From a virus, in IMG/VR virus record IMGVR_UViG_3300025154_000088, positions 1 through 64,000 of that record: a stretch of 64,000 nucleotides of DNA, one strand, 5' to 3'. Shown here one piece after another: positions 34,032-40,555 of this stretch. Position 1 is the first letter of the stretch. Each line of letters starts with the position of its first letter. A program made the translations under genes and the position numbers. Under the pieces are notes generated by a model. The model saw only the letters and a program-made list of their open reading frames with translations, had not been told where the DNA came from and ran no database searches.

Positions 34032-34767
34032 GGATGGGCTCCATCGTTTCAAGGGAAAGCTGAAGCTGTTCTCGGTGCTCGATCTGGTTCATGGGGACAG
34101 GGGTTTTTCCTACCGTCTCAGCGAAGGCAGCAACCTTGTCCCGTGCCAGGACGTAGATTTCCTTGTAGGGCATCGACTTTTCCATGCCTTCACGGATTGC
34201 GTTTTGGGCGATGAATTCTGAGGTCTGAAGAAAGGAGAGCTGCATCCCGGTGAGCATGTCCCGGAAGGTTTGGCCGTATCGGTTTTCGATGATGAAAAGA
34301 GCCTTATTAGTCGCCTTGGAGATCAGGGTGTAATACCATTCGGCCTTTGTCGATCCCTGGGCTTCAGCGTAGGCGATAAAATCCTGAACCGTGTCGGTAA
34401 GTTCGTGCCGGGCGGCTTTGCCCTGGGAGCGGAGTTCCTGCCAAGACTGGTTGGCCTGACGGCGAAGGACTTCTTCCATGGAGTTGAAAGCGGAGATGTA
34501 TTTGATCTTCCATTCAGCGGCCTTTTTCCCTGTGAAACCCATGGCCAGGAAGGTGAACCCGTCGCGGGTCATTTCTATAACAGGCTGTTCCTTGCCCTGC
34601 TGATCGAGGTATGAGGTCTCCGCGAAATTGCGGAGAGCGAAATCTTTTGGAATTTCGAGTTCTCTGATTTTCCGGAGAACGGTATCGTGTCGCTTCCCGA
34701 ATTTTTCGGCAACGAGCAGGCTGGTTGTGGTGGGTCTATTTTTCTTCAGAATTACGAGGTCGGTCAT
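34024..34767 (-). CDS. rha: Rha-family phage regulatory protein
   Basis: A protein of 247 residues; ATG 34767 lies behind GGAGGG. The N-terminal Rha domain (about 12-95) shows KFGKRHDTVLRKIREL, QPVIEMTRDGFTFLAMGFTG and KKAAEWKIKYISAFN, all typical. The C-terminal 150 residues are helical with an EWYYTLISKATNKALF stretch. Rha proteins are early phage regulators whose action differs between phages. It is the first gene of the left operon, right behind a consensus promoter with a repressor operator. Confidence 0.85.
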   Translation of the reverse strand: MTDLVILKKNRPTTTSLLVAEKFGKRHDTVLRKIRELEIPKDFALRNFAETSYLDQQGKEQPVIEMTRDGFTFLAMGFTGKKAAEWKIKYISAFNSMEEVLRRQANQSWQELRSQGKAARHELTDTVQDFIAYAEAQGSTKAEWYYTLISKATNKALFIIENRYGQTFRDMLTGMQLSFLQTSEFIAQNAIREGMEKSMPYKEIYVLARDKVAAFAETVGKTPVPMNQIEHREQLQLSLETMEPIHA

Positions 34768-34794
34768 GGTTCCCTCCGTTGTGGTGTTGGAGGG

Positions 34795-34822
34795 ATTATA
34801 CATTAATGGATTGACGTGTCAA
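34795..34822 (-). promoter_or_regulatory. Leftward early promoter (PL-like)
   Basis: On the minus strand TTGACA and TATAAT, both perfect consensus, are separated by 16 bases. The first gene (Rha-type) starts about 28 bases beyond the -10 box. This would drive the long left operon down to the integrase. The 13-bp operator motif lies 8 bases upstream of the -35 box. Confidence 0.8.
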
Positions 34823-34830
34823 GCGGAAAA

Positions 34831-34843
34831 TACATATATGGAT
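34831..34843. promoter_or_regulatory. Putative repressor operator (left)
   Basis: TACATATATGGAT, built on the 8-bp palindrome CATATATG. An identical 13-mer, inverted, lies inside the rightward promoter at 35679-35691. Two identical copies flanking the repressor gene at the two early promoters fit lambda-like OL and OR. The left copy lies upstream of the -35 box, so how it acts there is unclear. Confidence 0.6.
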
Positions 34844-34853
34844 AAATAAAGAG

Positions 34854-34882
34854 ATAAAAAAACCGCCCCGGAGGGCGGCCTT
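34854..34882 (-). terminator. Terminator of the repressor/secreted-protein transcript
   Basis: On the minus strand a stem of GCCGCCC and GGGCGGT with a short TCCG loop is followed by seven T. It ends the repressor transcript just before the leftward promoter, keeping the two units apart. Confidence 0.85.
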
Positions 34883-34896
34883 TTCAGTTGAGGGTT

Positions 34897-35214
34897 TTAG
34901 AAGGGATCGATTGGTAGGATCATGGCAACTGTGGACAACCCATCGTTGTTGAAATAGATAGCTAAAATTGAGGTTGTCCCAACATAGAGGTCCATATTGG
35001 GGTAGTTGTACTGAGCTGGCCATCCTACATATTGGTCGAGCTCACCACGCCTATATTTGTACCCGTCATGGATGTATGCTGGCGACATGCCTGTAACATG
35101 ATGCACGTCCAAAATGTATAGATCCGTGCCGTAAATAGCCTGGGTCTGCATCTCCTCCTGGGCGTAGGCTACGGAACAAAAAAGGATCATGGCAAAGGCA
35201 ATAATTTTTCCCAT
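34897..35214 (-). CDS. Secreted (periplasmic) protein of the immunity region
   Basis: A protein of 105 residues behind GAAAGGGG. The signal peptide MGKIIAFAMILFCSVAYA ends in an AYA|QE cleavage site. The mature part is rich in Tyr, Asp and His (YGTDLYILDVHHVTGMSPAY). It lies between the repressor and its terminator in the same direction, so it should be made in lysogens. Such genes often block superinfection or alter the envelope, but no family is recognised. Confidence 0.65.
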   Translation of the reverse strand: MGKIIAFAMILFCSVAYAQEEMQTQAIYGTDLYILDVHHVTGMSPAYIHDGYKYRRGELDQYVGWPAQYNYPNMDLYVGTTSILAIYFNNDGLSTVAMILPIDPF

Positions 35215-35237
35215 TTTATTTTCCCCTTTCTGATTTT

Positions 35238-35253
35238 AGTGATTTCGATCACT
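35238..35253. promoter_or_regulatory. Dyad AGTGAT-N4-ATCACT
   Basis: A perfect 6-bp inverted repeat with a TTCG centre in the gap between the repressor stop and the secreted-protein start. The half-sites resemble CRP/FNR-family operators, but it could also be a small RNA hairpin. Little else supports a role. Confidence 0.35.
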
Positions 35254-35257
35254 TTAC

Positions 35258-35653
35258 CTAAAGGCCGTTCTGTTGTAAATGTTTGGATTGAGCCAACTCC
35301 AGATCCACCTCCGTTTTTTTTAACTGTTCCAAGAGCCGGGCCTTGTCGGCCTCAAGCCCCAACACCCTTTCCTCCAAATTGCGGATCTGGTTCAAATAGG
35401 ACGCCTTGAGTTCTTCATCCAACGTGGCACCTCCTTCTATTAATGGTTGCGCCTCGATCCCCCTGCAAATTCTATACCCTAATGCGAACATAATTTTAAC
35501 GAATACAGCGTCTTGCTTCCCTTTAAACACCCTCGATACACTCGGTTGTGTGACATTAGCAAGTTTTGCAAGTTCTGCCTGTGATAAGCCGCACTTTTGG
35601 GCCTCATCCTTAAATATTAACCCAAATGCCTTGATTTGCGATTCATAATCCAT
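35258..35653 (-). CDS. XRE-family phage repressor (CI-like)
   Basis: A protein of 131 residues; ATG 35653 is preferred because CAGGAAA lies 8 bases before it (an upstream ATG at 35674 has no site). An XRE helix-turn-helix spans about 10-60 (LSQAELAKLANVTQPSVSRV). A long coiled-coil C-terminus (about 85-130, NLEERVLGLEADKARLLEQL) likely makes it a dimer. No LexA-like protease domain, so induction would not use RecA self-cleavage. It is flanked by the two early promoters and their shared operator. Confidence 0.75.
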   Translation of the reverse strand: MDYESQIKAFGLIFKDEAQKCGLSQAELAKLANVTQPSVSRVFKGKQDAVFVKIMFALGYRICRGIEAQPLIEGGATLDEELKASYLNQIRNLEERVLGLEADKARLLEQLKKTEVDLELAQSKHLQQNGL

Positions 35654-35667
35654 ATTTGCATTTCCTG

Positions 35668-35695
35668 TTGACATAGAAATCCATATATGTATAAT
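35668..35695 (+). promoter_or_regulatory. Rightward early promoter (PR-like), leaderless start
   Basis: TTGACA and TATAAT, both perfect, are separated by 16 bases, with the operator motif filling most of the spacer. The ATG of the next gene begins 7 bases after the -10 box, where transcription normally starts, so the mRNA would have no leader. There is no ribosome site between them. Confidence 0.8.
35679..35691. promoter_or_regulatory. Putative repressor operator (right)
   Basis: ATCCATATATGTA, the exact inverse of the 13-mer at 34831-34843. It sits between the -35 and -10 boxes, where a bound repressor would block RNA polymerase. Confidence 0.65.
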
Positions 35696-35701
35696 TACCT
35701 C

Positions 35702-35890
35702 ATGAAACTGAATGCATATTTGGAAAAAGAAAAAATCTCCGCGACTCAATTTGCGAAGCTCGCAAACATCCCACAACCCACAATCTGGCGCATTCTCAAC
35801 GGGCAGAATGTTCCAAGCCTGCCTACGGCAATAGAGATCCAGAAGGCCACACAGGGCCAGGTGCGGGTTGAAGATCTTTGCGAACAATAA
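35702..35890 (+). CDS. Cro-like helix-turn-helix regulator
   Basis: A protein of 62 residues. The fold is a single XRE/Cro-type helix-turn-helix (ISATQFAKLANIPQPTIWRI, then NGQNVPSLPTAIEIQKAT). ATG 35702 lies at the expected transcription start and no ribosome site precedes it, so translation is probably leaderless. As first gene of the rightward operon, divergent from the repressor, it fits a Cro role. Confidence 0.75.
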   Translation: MKLNAYLEKEKISATQFAKLANIPQPTIWRILNGQNVPSLPTAIEIQKATQGQVRVEDLCEQ

Positions 35891-35946
35891 TTCAGGTTTG
35901 AATTATCACCGTCAACAGAAAAGTCAACCTGTATTTCGGAGGCCCC

Positions 35947-36240
35947 ATGTCTGAGCAAGTCTTCCATTTCAACCGGCCCGGAAAAATTGTGATTAACGAC
36001 AACAGGGGCCGACCATGTAAACCCCCTCAGCAAAGCAAAGGCCAACCTCACACCGTCAGATTTCTCCCCGAGCTTGAAGACCGGATCGACCGGGCGCGGA
36101 GAGCCGAACGAATCGAGTTTACCGCATTCATCGAAAAAACCGCCGAGGTAGGGACTGTTTACACCTTGGACCAAGTTGAGACCCTCCTTTCAAACCCTGA
36201 TGTTTTTGGACCTTTGCTCGATGCCTGGCGTAAACGATAA
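35947..36240 (+). CDS. Hypothetical early regulator-like protein
   Basis: A protein of 97 residues behind CGGAGG. The middle HTVRFLPELEDRIDRARRAE, followed by a helix, resembles a ribbon-helix-helix unit. The end (YTLDQVETLLSNPDVFGPLL) is helical. It follows the Cro-like gene, so an early regulatory role is likely but not shown. Confidence 0.5.
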   Translation: MSEQVFHFNRPGKIVINDNRGRPCKPPQQSKGQPHTVRFLPELEDRIDRARRAERIEFTAFIEKTAEVGTVYTLDQVETLLSNPDVFGPLLDAWRKR

Positions 36241-36353
36241 ATTTTTTTTGCCTGAATTTGAAGCATACAGCGGTATGCCGCCCGTATGTTTTTCGTATTC
36301 TCAAAAATATGAAACGAAAGAAACTCAACAACTTACACTGAAGGAATAACCCC

Positions 36354-36384
36354 AGGCCGGCCCCCCCAAGGACCGGCCTTTTTC
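36354..36384 (+). terminator. Terminator in the right early operon
   Basis: AGGCCGG pairs with CCGGCCT, followed by TTTTTC. It would stop or attenuate transcription from the PR-like promoter after the first two genes; lambda has a comparable terminator (tR1) after cro. An antiterminator is implied if the replication genes are driven from PR; none is recognised. Confidence 0.75.
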
Positions 36385-36396
36385 TTACCCTCAAAA

Positions 36397-36457
36397 TAGG
36401 GAAATTCCCTATGTAAAATGGGGGACAGGGTAAAGCACCTATGGAATTTGGGGGACA
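36397..36457. repeat. 15-bp palindrome and TGGGGGACA direct repeat
   Basis: TAGGGAAATTCCCTA (36397-36411) is a perfect palindrome with a central A. Two copies of TGGGGGACA follow at 36419-36427 and 36449-36457, 30 bases apart. They lie in the 218-base gap between the terminator and the next small gene. No good promoter boxes are seen beside them. Confidence 0.45.
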
Positions 36458-36458
36458 T

Positions 36459-36539
36459 ATGAGCGACGAAACGATCCTTTGTCTGATCCTTCTTTCGGCC
36501 ATGGCGGCCTACTATGTCGCCGTGATGATCTGGGTGTGA
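36459..36539 (+). CDS. 26-residue membrane peptide
   Basis: ATG 36459 follows GGGGGA; stop at 36539. LCLILLSAMAAYYVAVMIWV is one membrane segment. Small size makes it uncertain, but the next gene starts three bases on. Confidence 0.4.
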   Translation: MSDETILCLILLSAMAAYYVAVMIWV

Positions 36540-36541
36540 TT

Positions 36542-36676
36542 ATGAAATGTCCTGAATGTAACCAGGAAGGAAGCCATGCTCCAGGATGCCCCAGGCGGTT
36601 TAGGGAGCACCCGGAGGACATTCCGACCGCTGAGAAGCGGAGGGAAAGGGAGTTTGAGAGGGAGGGGAAAGAGTGA
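36542..36676 (+). CDS. 44-residue zinc-knuckle protein
   Basis: MKCPECNQEGSHAPGC gives a C-x2-C and His-Cys site; the tail is charged helix. Stop overlaps the next GTG start (GTGA). Function unknown. Confidence 0.5.
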   Translation: MKCPECNQEGSHAPGCPRRFREHPEDIPTAEKRREREFEREGKE

Positions 36677-36849
36677 CCCCGGAAGAAGCCTCATTCAAGT
36701 TGGAAAAGGCTTTTGAGCTTGTCCTATCAGCCTGGGAAGGTTTTCCGAGGGAAGACCATAAGATTTTATGGACATGGCTCAAGACGGCTGAGGACTACGT
36801 TAAGGAAGTCAAAGAGCACTTGGAGGGATCAAATGGCAAAGAAAATTGA
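36673..36849 (+). CDS. 58-residue helical protein
   Basis: GTG 36673 overlaps the previous stop; stop TGA 36847-36849 lies 17 bases inside the methyltransferase gene. All helical and acidic (ASFKLEKAFELVLSAWEGF, TAEDYVKEVKEHLEG). No family recognised; the overlaps and even fill of the gap support it. Confidence 0.5.
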   Translation: MTPEEASFKLEKAFELVLSAWEGFPREDHKILWTWLKTAEDYVKEVKEHLEGSNGKEN

Positions 36850-37579
36850 TGAAAGCACACTGGCAACTCTCAGCCGCGTTACGGTTGAAAAAAACGCTGT
36901 CATTCTAACCTGCGGGCAACTTGACCGGAAGCAGTACCAGGCCGTCAACGAGATCCTGGAAAACATCGGGGGAAAATGGAACCGGAAAGCCAAGGCCCAT
37001 CTGTTCGACGGGGATCCCACCGATAAACTCGAGGCCGTCCTGTTGGCCGGAGAGATCGTACCGCCGAAAAAGTACGGGTTCTTCCCGACACCCCCGGAGA
37101 TCGCCCAGAAGCTGGTGGATCTGGCCGAAGTGGAGACCCACCATAAAATCCTTGAGCCTTCCGCCGGAGACGGGGCAATCATCCGATACATTCCGGAATG
37201 CGCCGAACTCGATTGCGTCGAAATCCTGCCCGACAACATAACGAAACTCAAAGCCCTTGGCTTGGATCCTGCCGAGGGTGACTTTCTTTCAGTTGTCGCA
37301 ATTCCGGCCTACCACAGAATCGTCATGAACCCCCCCTTCGAAAACCAGGCCGACATAGATCACGTTTCCCATGCCTGCAAGTTCCTTTTGCCGGGTGGCC
37401 GCCTCGTTTCCGTCATGTCCGCAGGAGTCATGTTCCGTGAGAACAAAAAGACCATCGGCTTTCGGCAGATGGTTGAGCAGTACGGATGGATGGAGCGACT
37501 TCCGGAGAAGGCTTTCAAGGATTCCGGGACCAACGTCAACACGATAGTCGTCGTGATCGACAAGCCGGAGGAAGCATGA
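36833..37579 (+). CDS. DNA N6-adenine methyltransferase
   Basis: A protein of 248 residues; ATG 36833 lies behind GGAGGG. Motif I EPSAGDG (108-114) binds SAM and motif IV NPPF (166-169) is catalytic, in the amino-methyltransferase order I then IV. The first 75 residues (GQLDRKQYQAVNEILENIGG) precede the catalytic fold and may recognise DNA or a partner. No restriction enzyme is nearby, so it is an orphan, probably protecting phage DNA or marking it for regulation. Confidence 0.82.
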   Translation: MAKKIDESTLATLSRVTVEKNAVILTCGQLDRKQYQAVNEILENIGGKWNRKAKAHLFDGDPTDKLEAVLLAGEIVPPKKYGFFPTPPEIAQKLVDLAEVETHHKILEPSAGDGAIIRYIPECAELDCVEILPDNITKLKALGLDPAEGDFLSVVAIPAYHRIVMNPPFENQADIDHVSHACKFLLPGGRLVSVMSAGVMFRENKKTIGFRQMVEQYGWMERLPEKAFKDSGTNVNTIVVVIDKPEEA

Positions 37580-37980
37580 ATCCCCACCAGAAGGCAAGCC
37601 TTTCCGAAACGGCTCCAAAGAACAACATTCAGGAGGGGAAACCGCAGCCCTCCCTTCTCCCCCTGGACGTGCTCATAAAATACGTCTGCCCGGCCTATCA
37701 GGAGGGACTGATAAAATATGAGCGGGAATCCTGGCGTCTTGGGTTCAATGTCTCAATTTTGATCGATGCAGCCGAAAGGCACATTTCAAAGTTCTGGCAC
37801 GAAGGTGAAGACTGGGACGCCGATGCTGAAAAGCTCGGGATCAAGAAGCACCACCTGGCCGGAGCTGTCTTTTCCCTACTCTCAATTCTCCATACGCTGG
37901 ATACAAGGCCGGAGCTCGACGACAGGATGAAGCATAAAACATTCCCCGGCGGAAACATCCCGCCCATGCCGGGGTCGTGA
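37576..37980 (+). CDS. dATP/dGTP diphosphohydrolase-like protein (DUF5664 type)
   Basis: A protein of 134 residues; ATG 37576 overlaps the previous stop. LLPLDVLIKYVCPAYQEGLI-KY, then WRLGFNVSILIDAAERHI, EDWDADAEKLGIKKHHLAGA: the helical HD-like/MazG-like pattern of phage proteins grouped as DUF5664. Members are linked to purine dNTP hydrolysis, including in phages that alter their DNA bases. The sequence shows only family resemblance; activity is inferred. Confidence 0.6.
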   Translation: MNPHQKASLSETAPKNNIQEGKPQPSLLPLDVLIKYVCPAYQEGLIKYERESWRLGFNVSILIDAAERHISKFWHEGEDWDADAEKLGIKKHHLAGAVFSLLSILHTLDTRPELDDRMKHKTFPGGNIPPMPGS

Positions 37981-38177
37981 GTAACTGCCGGGAGCCTGGT
38001 CCGATAACCCGCTGCACCTGCCCGGATAGACCGAAGGAATGCGACGGGTCCGAAGTTCACCCGTACTTCCCGGAGAGATGTCGGTGGTGGTGGGACGAGA
38101 CGGATATGTGTACCAGATTGCCGGATCTGCCGGAGGAACAAACAACGGAACCTGAATTCAAATGGCCGAGAAAGTGA
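37977..38177 (+). CDS. Small Cys-rich protein
   Basis: A protein of 66 residues; GTG 37977 overlaps the previous stop (GTGA). TRCTCPDRPKECDG and PERCRWWWDETDMCTRL give five to six Cys, likely a metal site. Unknown function. Confidence 0.5.
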   Translation: MSNCREPGPITRCTCPDRPKECDGSEVHPYFPERCRWWWDETDMCTRLPDLPEEQTTEPEFKWPRK

Positions 38178-38185
38178 GGGAAACC

Positions 38186-38281
38186 ATGTTCGCATTCTTC
38201 GGAGGTCTTTTCATCGGAGCGGTTCTTGGTGTTGTCGTTTGCGCTCTCCTATCAGCTTCCAGGGACGGAGGGACCGAATGA
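38186..38281 (+). CDS. 31-residue membrane peptide
   Basis: ATG 38186 follows GAGGG at 8 bases. MFAFFGGLFIGAVLGVVVCA is a Gly-rich membrane segment with a short charged tail, like tiny phage membrane proteins (DUF3789-like). Its stop overlaps the next start. Confidence 0.5.
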   Translation: MFAFFGGLFIGAVLGVVVCALLSASRDGGTE

Positions 38282-39084
38282 ATCCAGAACGCACGGCGGA
38301 GATATGGGCCTCGATGTTCCCATGTCCCCATCACTTGGGCACCCGTATCACCCCTTTGACCTGCTGGACTAGGCAGAAGGAAGTCGCCCCGACCAATGGC
38401 GGGAAGCCGGCCGAGGCCCTGCTCGATCCTGAATGCGAATCCTGCAGCAAGGGCGCAGAAATCCGAGCTCAGGTTGAATCCGGAGAAATCATCCTGCCGG
38501 CGAAGCTCAAGCGAAAGCGCTGGCAGGGAAAGACCCCCTCCATGATGATCACCGCTCCCCAGCCGCAAAACCGCACCTACGCCGTAAGGGAGGAAGCCGT
38601 GAAAGAAACTGTCATGCCAAAACGGAGACCGGGAAGGCCTCCACAACGAAAGGAAACCGAAGTGACTGCACAGATCGCCGCACAGGCCACCAGGAAGACC
38701 GTAGAACCGAAAACCCAGACAGCCTACGCTCCGTGGGCGCAGAAAATTGACCCTTCCTCCACCTCAATGGTCCTCAGCGTGGAGCGGGAAGAAACCATGC
38801 GCTGCAAAGACCCATCCTGTAGGAGGGCCGGTCATGAGATCCCCGTCGGGGAGATGGCGCGAAACATCAAAAACGACAAGCCCACCGGGTACTGTCAGGA
38901 GTGCATGGACCGCCGCAGGACCGCAGGCGTGCAGGCCGCTTTCGACCGCCGGCCAGCTCAAGCAAAGATTGAAGATTTATTCTCCGACTACCCGGAATTA
39001 TGGGCAAAACTTGCAGCAATCGGGAAGAAATATTACCGGACCCCGGAAATGCAGTTGGTGGCCATGGTTGCGGAGGCTGAATGA
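38278..39084 (+). CDS. Hypothetical protein with zinc sites and an AT-hook-like motif
   Basis: A protein of 268 residues starting at ATG 38278. One Cys/His site at each end of the first third (FPCPHHLG, DPECESCSKG), a basic linker with KRRPGRPPQRK like an AT hook (about 118), then CKDPSCRRAGHEIP and GYCQECMDRRR, a second ribbon. The layout suggests a nucleic-acid-binding early protein; family unknown. Confidence 0.5.
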   Translation: MNPERTAEIWASMFPCPHHLGTRITPLTCWTRQKEVAPTNGGKPAEALLDPECESCSKGAEIRAQVESGEIILPAKLKRKRWQGKTPSMMITAPQPQNRTYAVREEAVKETVMPKRRPGRPPQRKETEVTAQIAAQATRKTVEPKTQTAYAPWAQKIDPSSTSMVLSVEREETMRCKDPSCRRAGHEIPVGEMARNIKNDKPTGYCQECMDRRRTAGVQAAFDRRPAQAKIEDLFSDYPELWAKLAAIGKKYYRTPEMQLVAMVAEAE

Positions 39085-39329
39085 TGAAATTCGGAGACAA
39101 GGTGAAATGGAGCTCACAGGCAAACGGATCTCGGAAGGAAAAAACAGGTATTGTTGTGGAGGTTGTGCCTGCTGGTAGGTATCCGAGTGGAGTAGGCCAT
39201 GCAGATGGGAGGCCAAGGGACCATGAATCATATCTGGTTAAGGTCCCGACAAAATCCGGCAAGGGAATGGGTAAATTTTATTGGCCACGGGTAAAGGATT
39301 TGAAGTTGGTAGAGGAGGCGGAGGGGTGA
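39081..39329 (+). CDS. Small SH3-like phage protein
   Basis: A protein of 82 residues. Beta-rich, opening FGDKVKWSS and containing GIVVEVVPAGRYP, like a KOW/SH3 barrel; this fold is common in small phage proteins of unknown role. It overlaps the previous stop by four bases. Confidence 0.55.
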   Translation: MMKFGDKVKWSSQANGSRKEKTGIVVEVVPAGRYPSGVGHADGRPRDHESYLVKVPTKSGKGMGKFYWPRVKDLKLVEEAEG

Positions 39330-39490
39330 AACCGATTCCCATCAAAGACGAAAGGCGGATCAGGATTCTATCCCTTCGCCGGCATCTTCGGTTGATCGAA
39401 TCAAGGCATCCGGAATCAGAAACCAAGGCCGAGATGGTGAAGACTCTGTTGCGCCGCATCGATGCTTTGCGAAATGGAGGAGGTTTATGA
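39326..39490 (+). CDS. 54-residue helical protein
   Basis: GTG 39326 overlaps the previous stop (GTGA) and follows GGAGGCGGAGGG. Basic helices (RIRILSLRRHLRLIESRH, EMVKTLLRRIDALRN). Unknown. Confidence 0.5.
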   Translation: MKPIPIKDERRIRILSLRRHLRLIESRHPESETKAEMVKTLLRRIDALRNGGGL

Positions 39491-39759
39491 AGATTGCGAA
39501 ATACAAAGGGGGGATGTTCGGAGATGGGGCCGGGGATATTTTATCGTGCCGTTTATGTGGTGAGCGCGATTACGACAAACTCTTGGTCCAACGGCTTGGT
39601 ATCGCTGTCGGGATGAGCGGGGATGACTATACGTTCTGTAAAAAATGTTGGGAGGGGAAAAATTTCGGGAAAAGGCTTCTTCAGCTTCTGGGGTATCCAA
39701 AGGGGATGTTTTTAAAGACAGATTGCGTCGAATTAACCGAGATAGACGATGCAAGATAA
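39487..39759 (+). CDS. Small zinc-binding protein
   Basis: A protein of 90 residues behind GGAGG. CRLCGERDYDKLL and FCKKCWEGKNFGK form a four-Cys ribbon; the C-terminus is helical. It overlaps the replication initiator by 11 bases. Confidence 0.55.
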   Translation: MKIAKYKGGMFGDGAGDILSCRLCGERDYDKLLVQRLGIAVGMSGDDYTFCKKCWEGKNFGKRLLQLLGYPKGMFLKTDCVELTEIDDAR

Positions 39760-40555
39760 CACTTTTGTATATCTATGGCGGTCGATTCTTGACACGTCTT
39801 TCTATAAAAAACCACTGACTTGCCATCTTGCCATACACCTTATTCTGTCTGCGGCATGGGCGGACCATAAAACCATTATCGCAGGAAAAGAGGTGTTAAT
39901 CAGGCGTGGTCAAATAGCCACTGGTAGAGAGCGTTTAGCATCCGAGACCGGCCTGAGCCCGCAGAATATAAGGACTTCAATCGAGGTATTGCGGAGATGC
40001 GATTTTTTAACCATCGAATCAACCAAGGTTTGTAGTATTATAACTATCTGTAACTATAGTAATTATCAAACATGCCAACCAAGCATCCAACCAAGCAGCC
40101 AACCAACGACCAACCAACGACCAACCAACGACCAACCACTACATAATGAAAGGTATGAAAGGAATAAAGATAAAGATCTTTCTGCATCTGCCGATGCAGG
40201 AAACGGTGAAGCTTTCTACCTGGACAAAAAAGGCCGGAAGCTCACCGGGAAACGACTCGAATCTTTCAACCTGTTCTGGAAAGCCTGGGGGGATTCCAGA
40301 GGGAAATCCGAAGCCGCTCAATCCTGGTACGATATCCCGCAGTTGACCAATGCCCTTGTCGAACAGATCGTCACCGCAGCATCCAGGTATGCCGAAGAAA
40401 GGCCAAAGATAAAAGCCGTTGGGGGGACTCCAAAAATGGCCCAAGGGTGGCTTTCGGCCCGCAGGTGGGAAGATGAACCTGTTGACGACAAGCCCATCCA
40501 TCGCCCAACCGGAGAGGCCTACAAAGTAAAAACCGCAAAGGACCTGTTTTCATGA
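39749..40555 (+). CDS. Replication initiator (O-like) protein
   Basis: A protein of 268 residues. The N-terminal winged-helix part (about 1-105) is typical of phage replication proteins: VYLWRSILDTSFYKKP, RRGQIATGRERLASETGLS, QNIRTSIEVLRRCDFL. A Gln/Pro/Thr linker (about 110-130) is encoded by tandem DNA repeats, the likely origin. The C-terminal part (about 165-245) should contact the DnaB helicase encoded next. This mirrors lambda O, whose gene contains the origin iterons. The first half is AT-rich compared with its neighbours. Confidence 0.75.
   Translation: MQDNTFVYLWRSILDTSFYKKPLTCHLAIHLILSAAWADHKTIIAGKEVLIRRGQIATGRERLASETGLSPQNIRTSIEVLRRCDFLTIESTKVCSIITICNYSNYQTCQPSIQPSSQPTTNQRPTNDQPLHNERYERNKDKDLSASADAGNGEAFYLDKKGRKLTGKRLESFNLFWKAWGDSRGKSEAAQSWYDIPQLTNALVEQIVTAASRYAEERPKIKAVGGTPKMAQGWLSARRWEDEPVDDKPIHRPTGEAYKVKTAKDLFS
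40029..40137. repeat. ori: Putative replication origin: tandem iterons with AT-rich flank
   Basis: Six copies of CCAACC recur at 40075, 40087, 40099, 40110, 40121 and 40132 in units of 12, 12, 11, 11 and 11 bases (CCAACCAACGA in the last full three). An AT-rich block (40029-40070) abuts them on the left. All lie inside the initiator gene, as the iterons lie inside lambda O. The near-helical 11-bp spacing suits repeated protein binding on one DNA face. Confidence 0.65.

Noticed and set aside
34856-35023. Extra minus-strand gene over the terminator
   Set aside because: Runs through the terminator and overlaps the signal-peptide gene; no ribosome site.
40075-40137. CRISPR-like array
   Set aside because: Units of 11-12 bases without spacers, in frame inside a replication gene: iterons.
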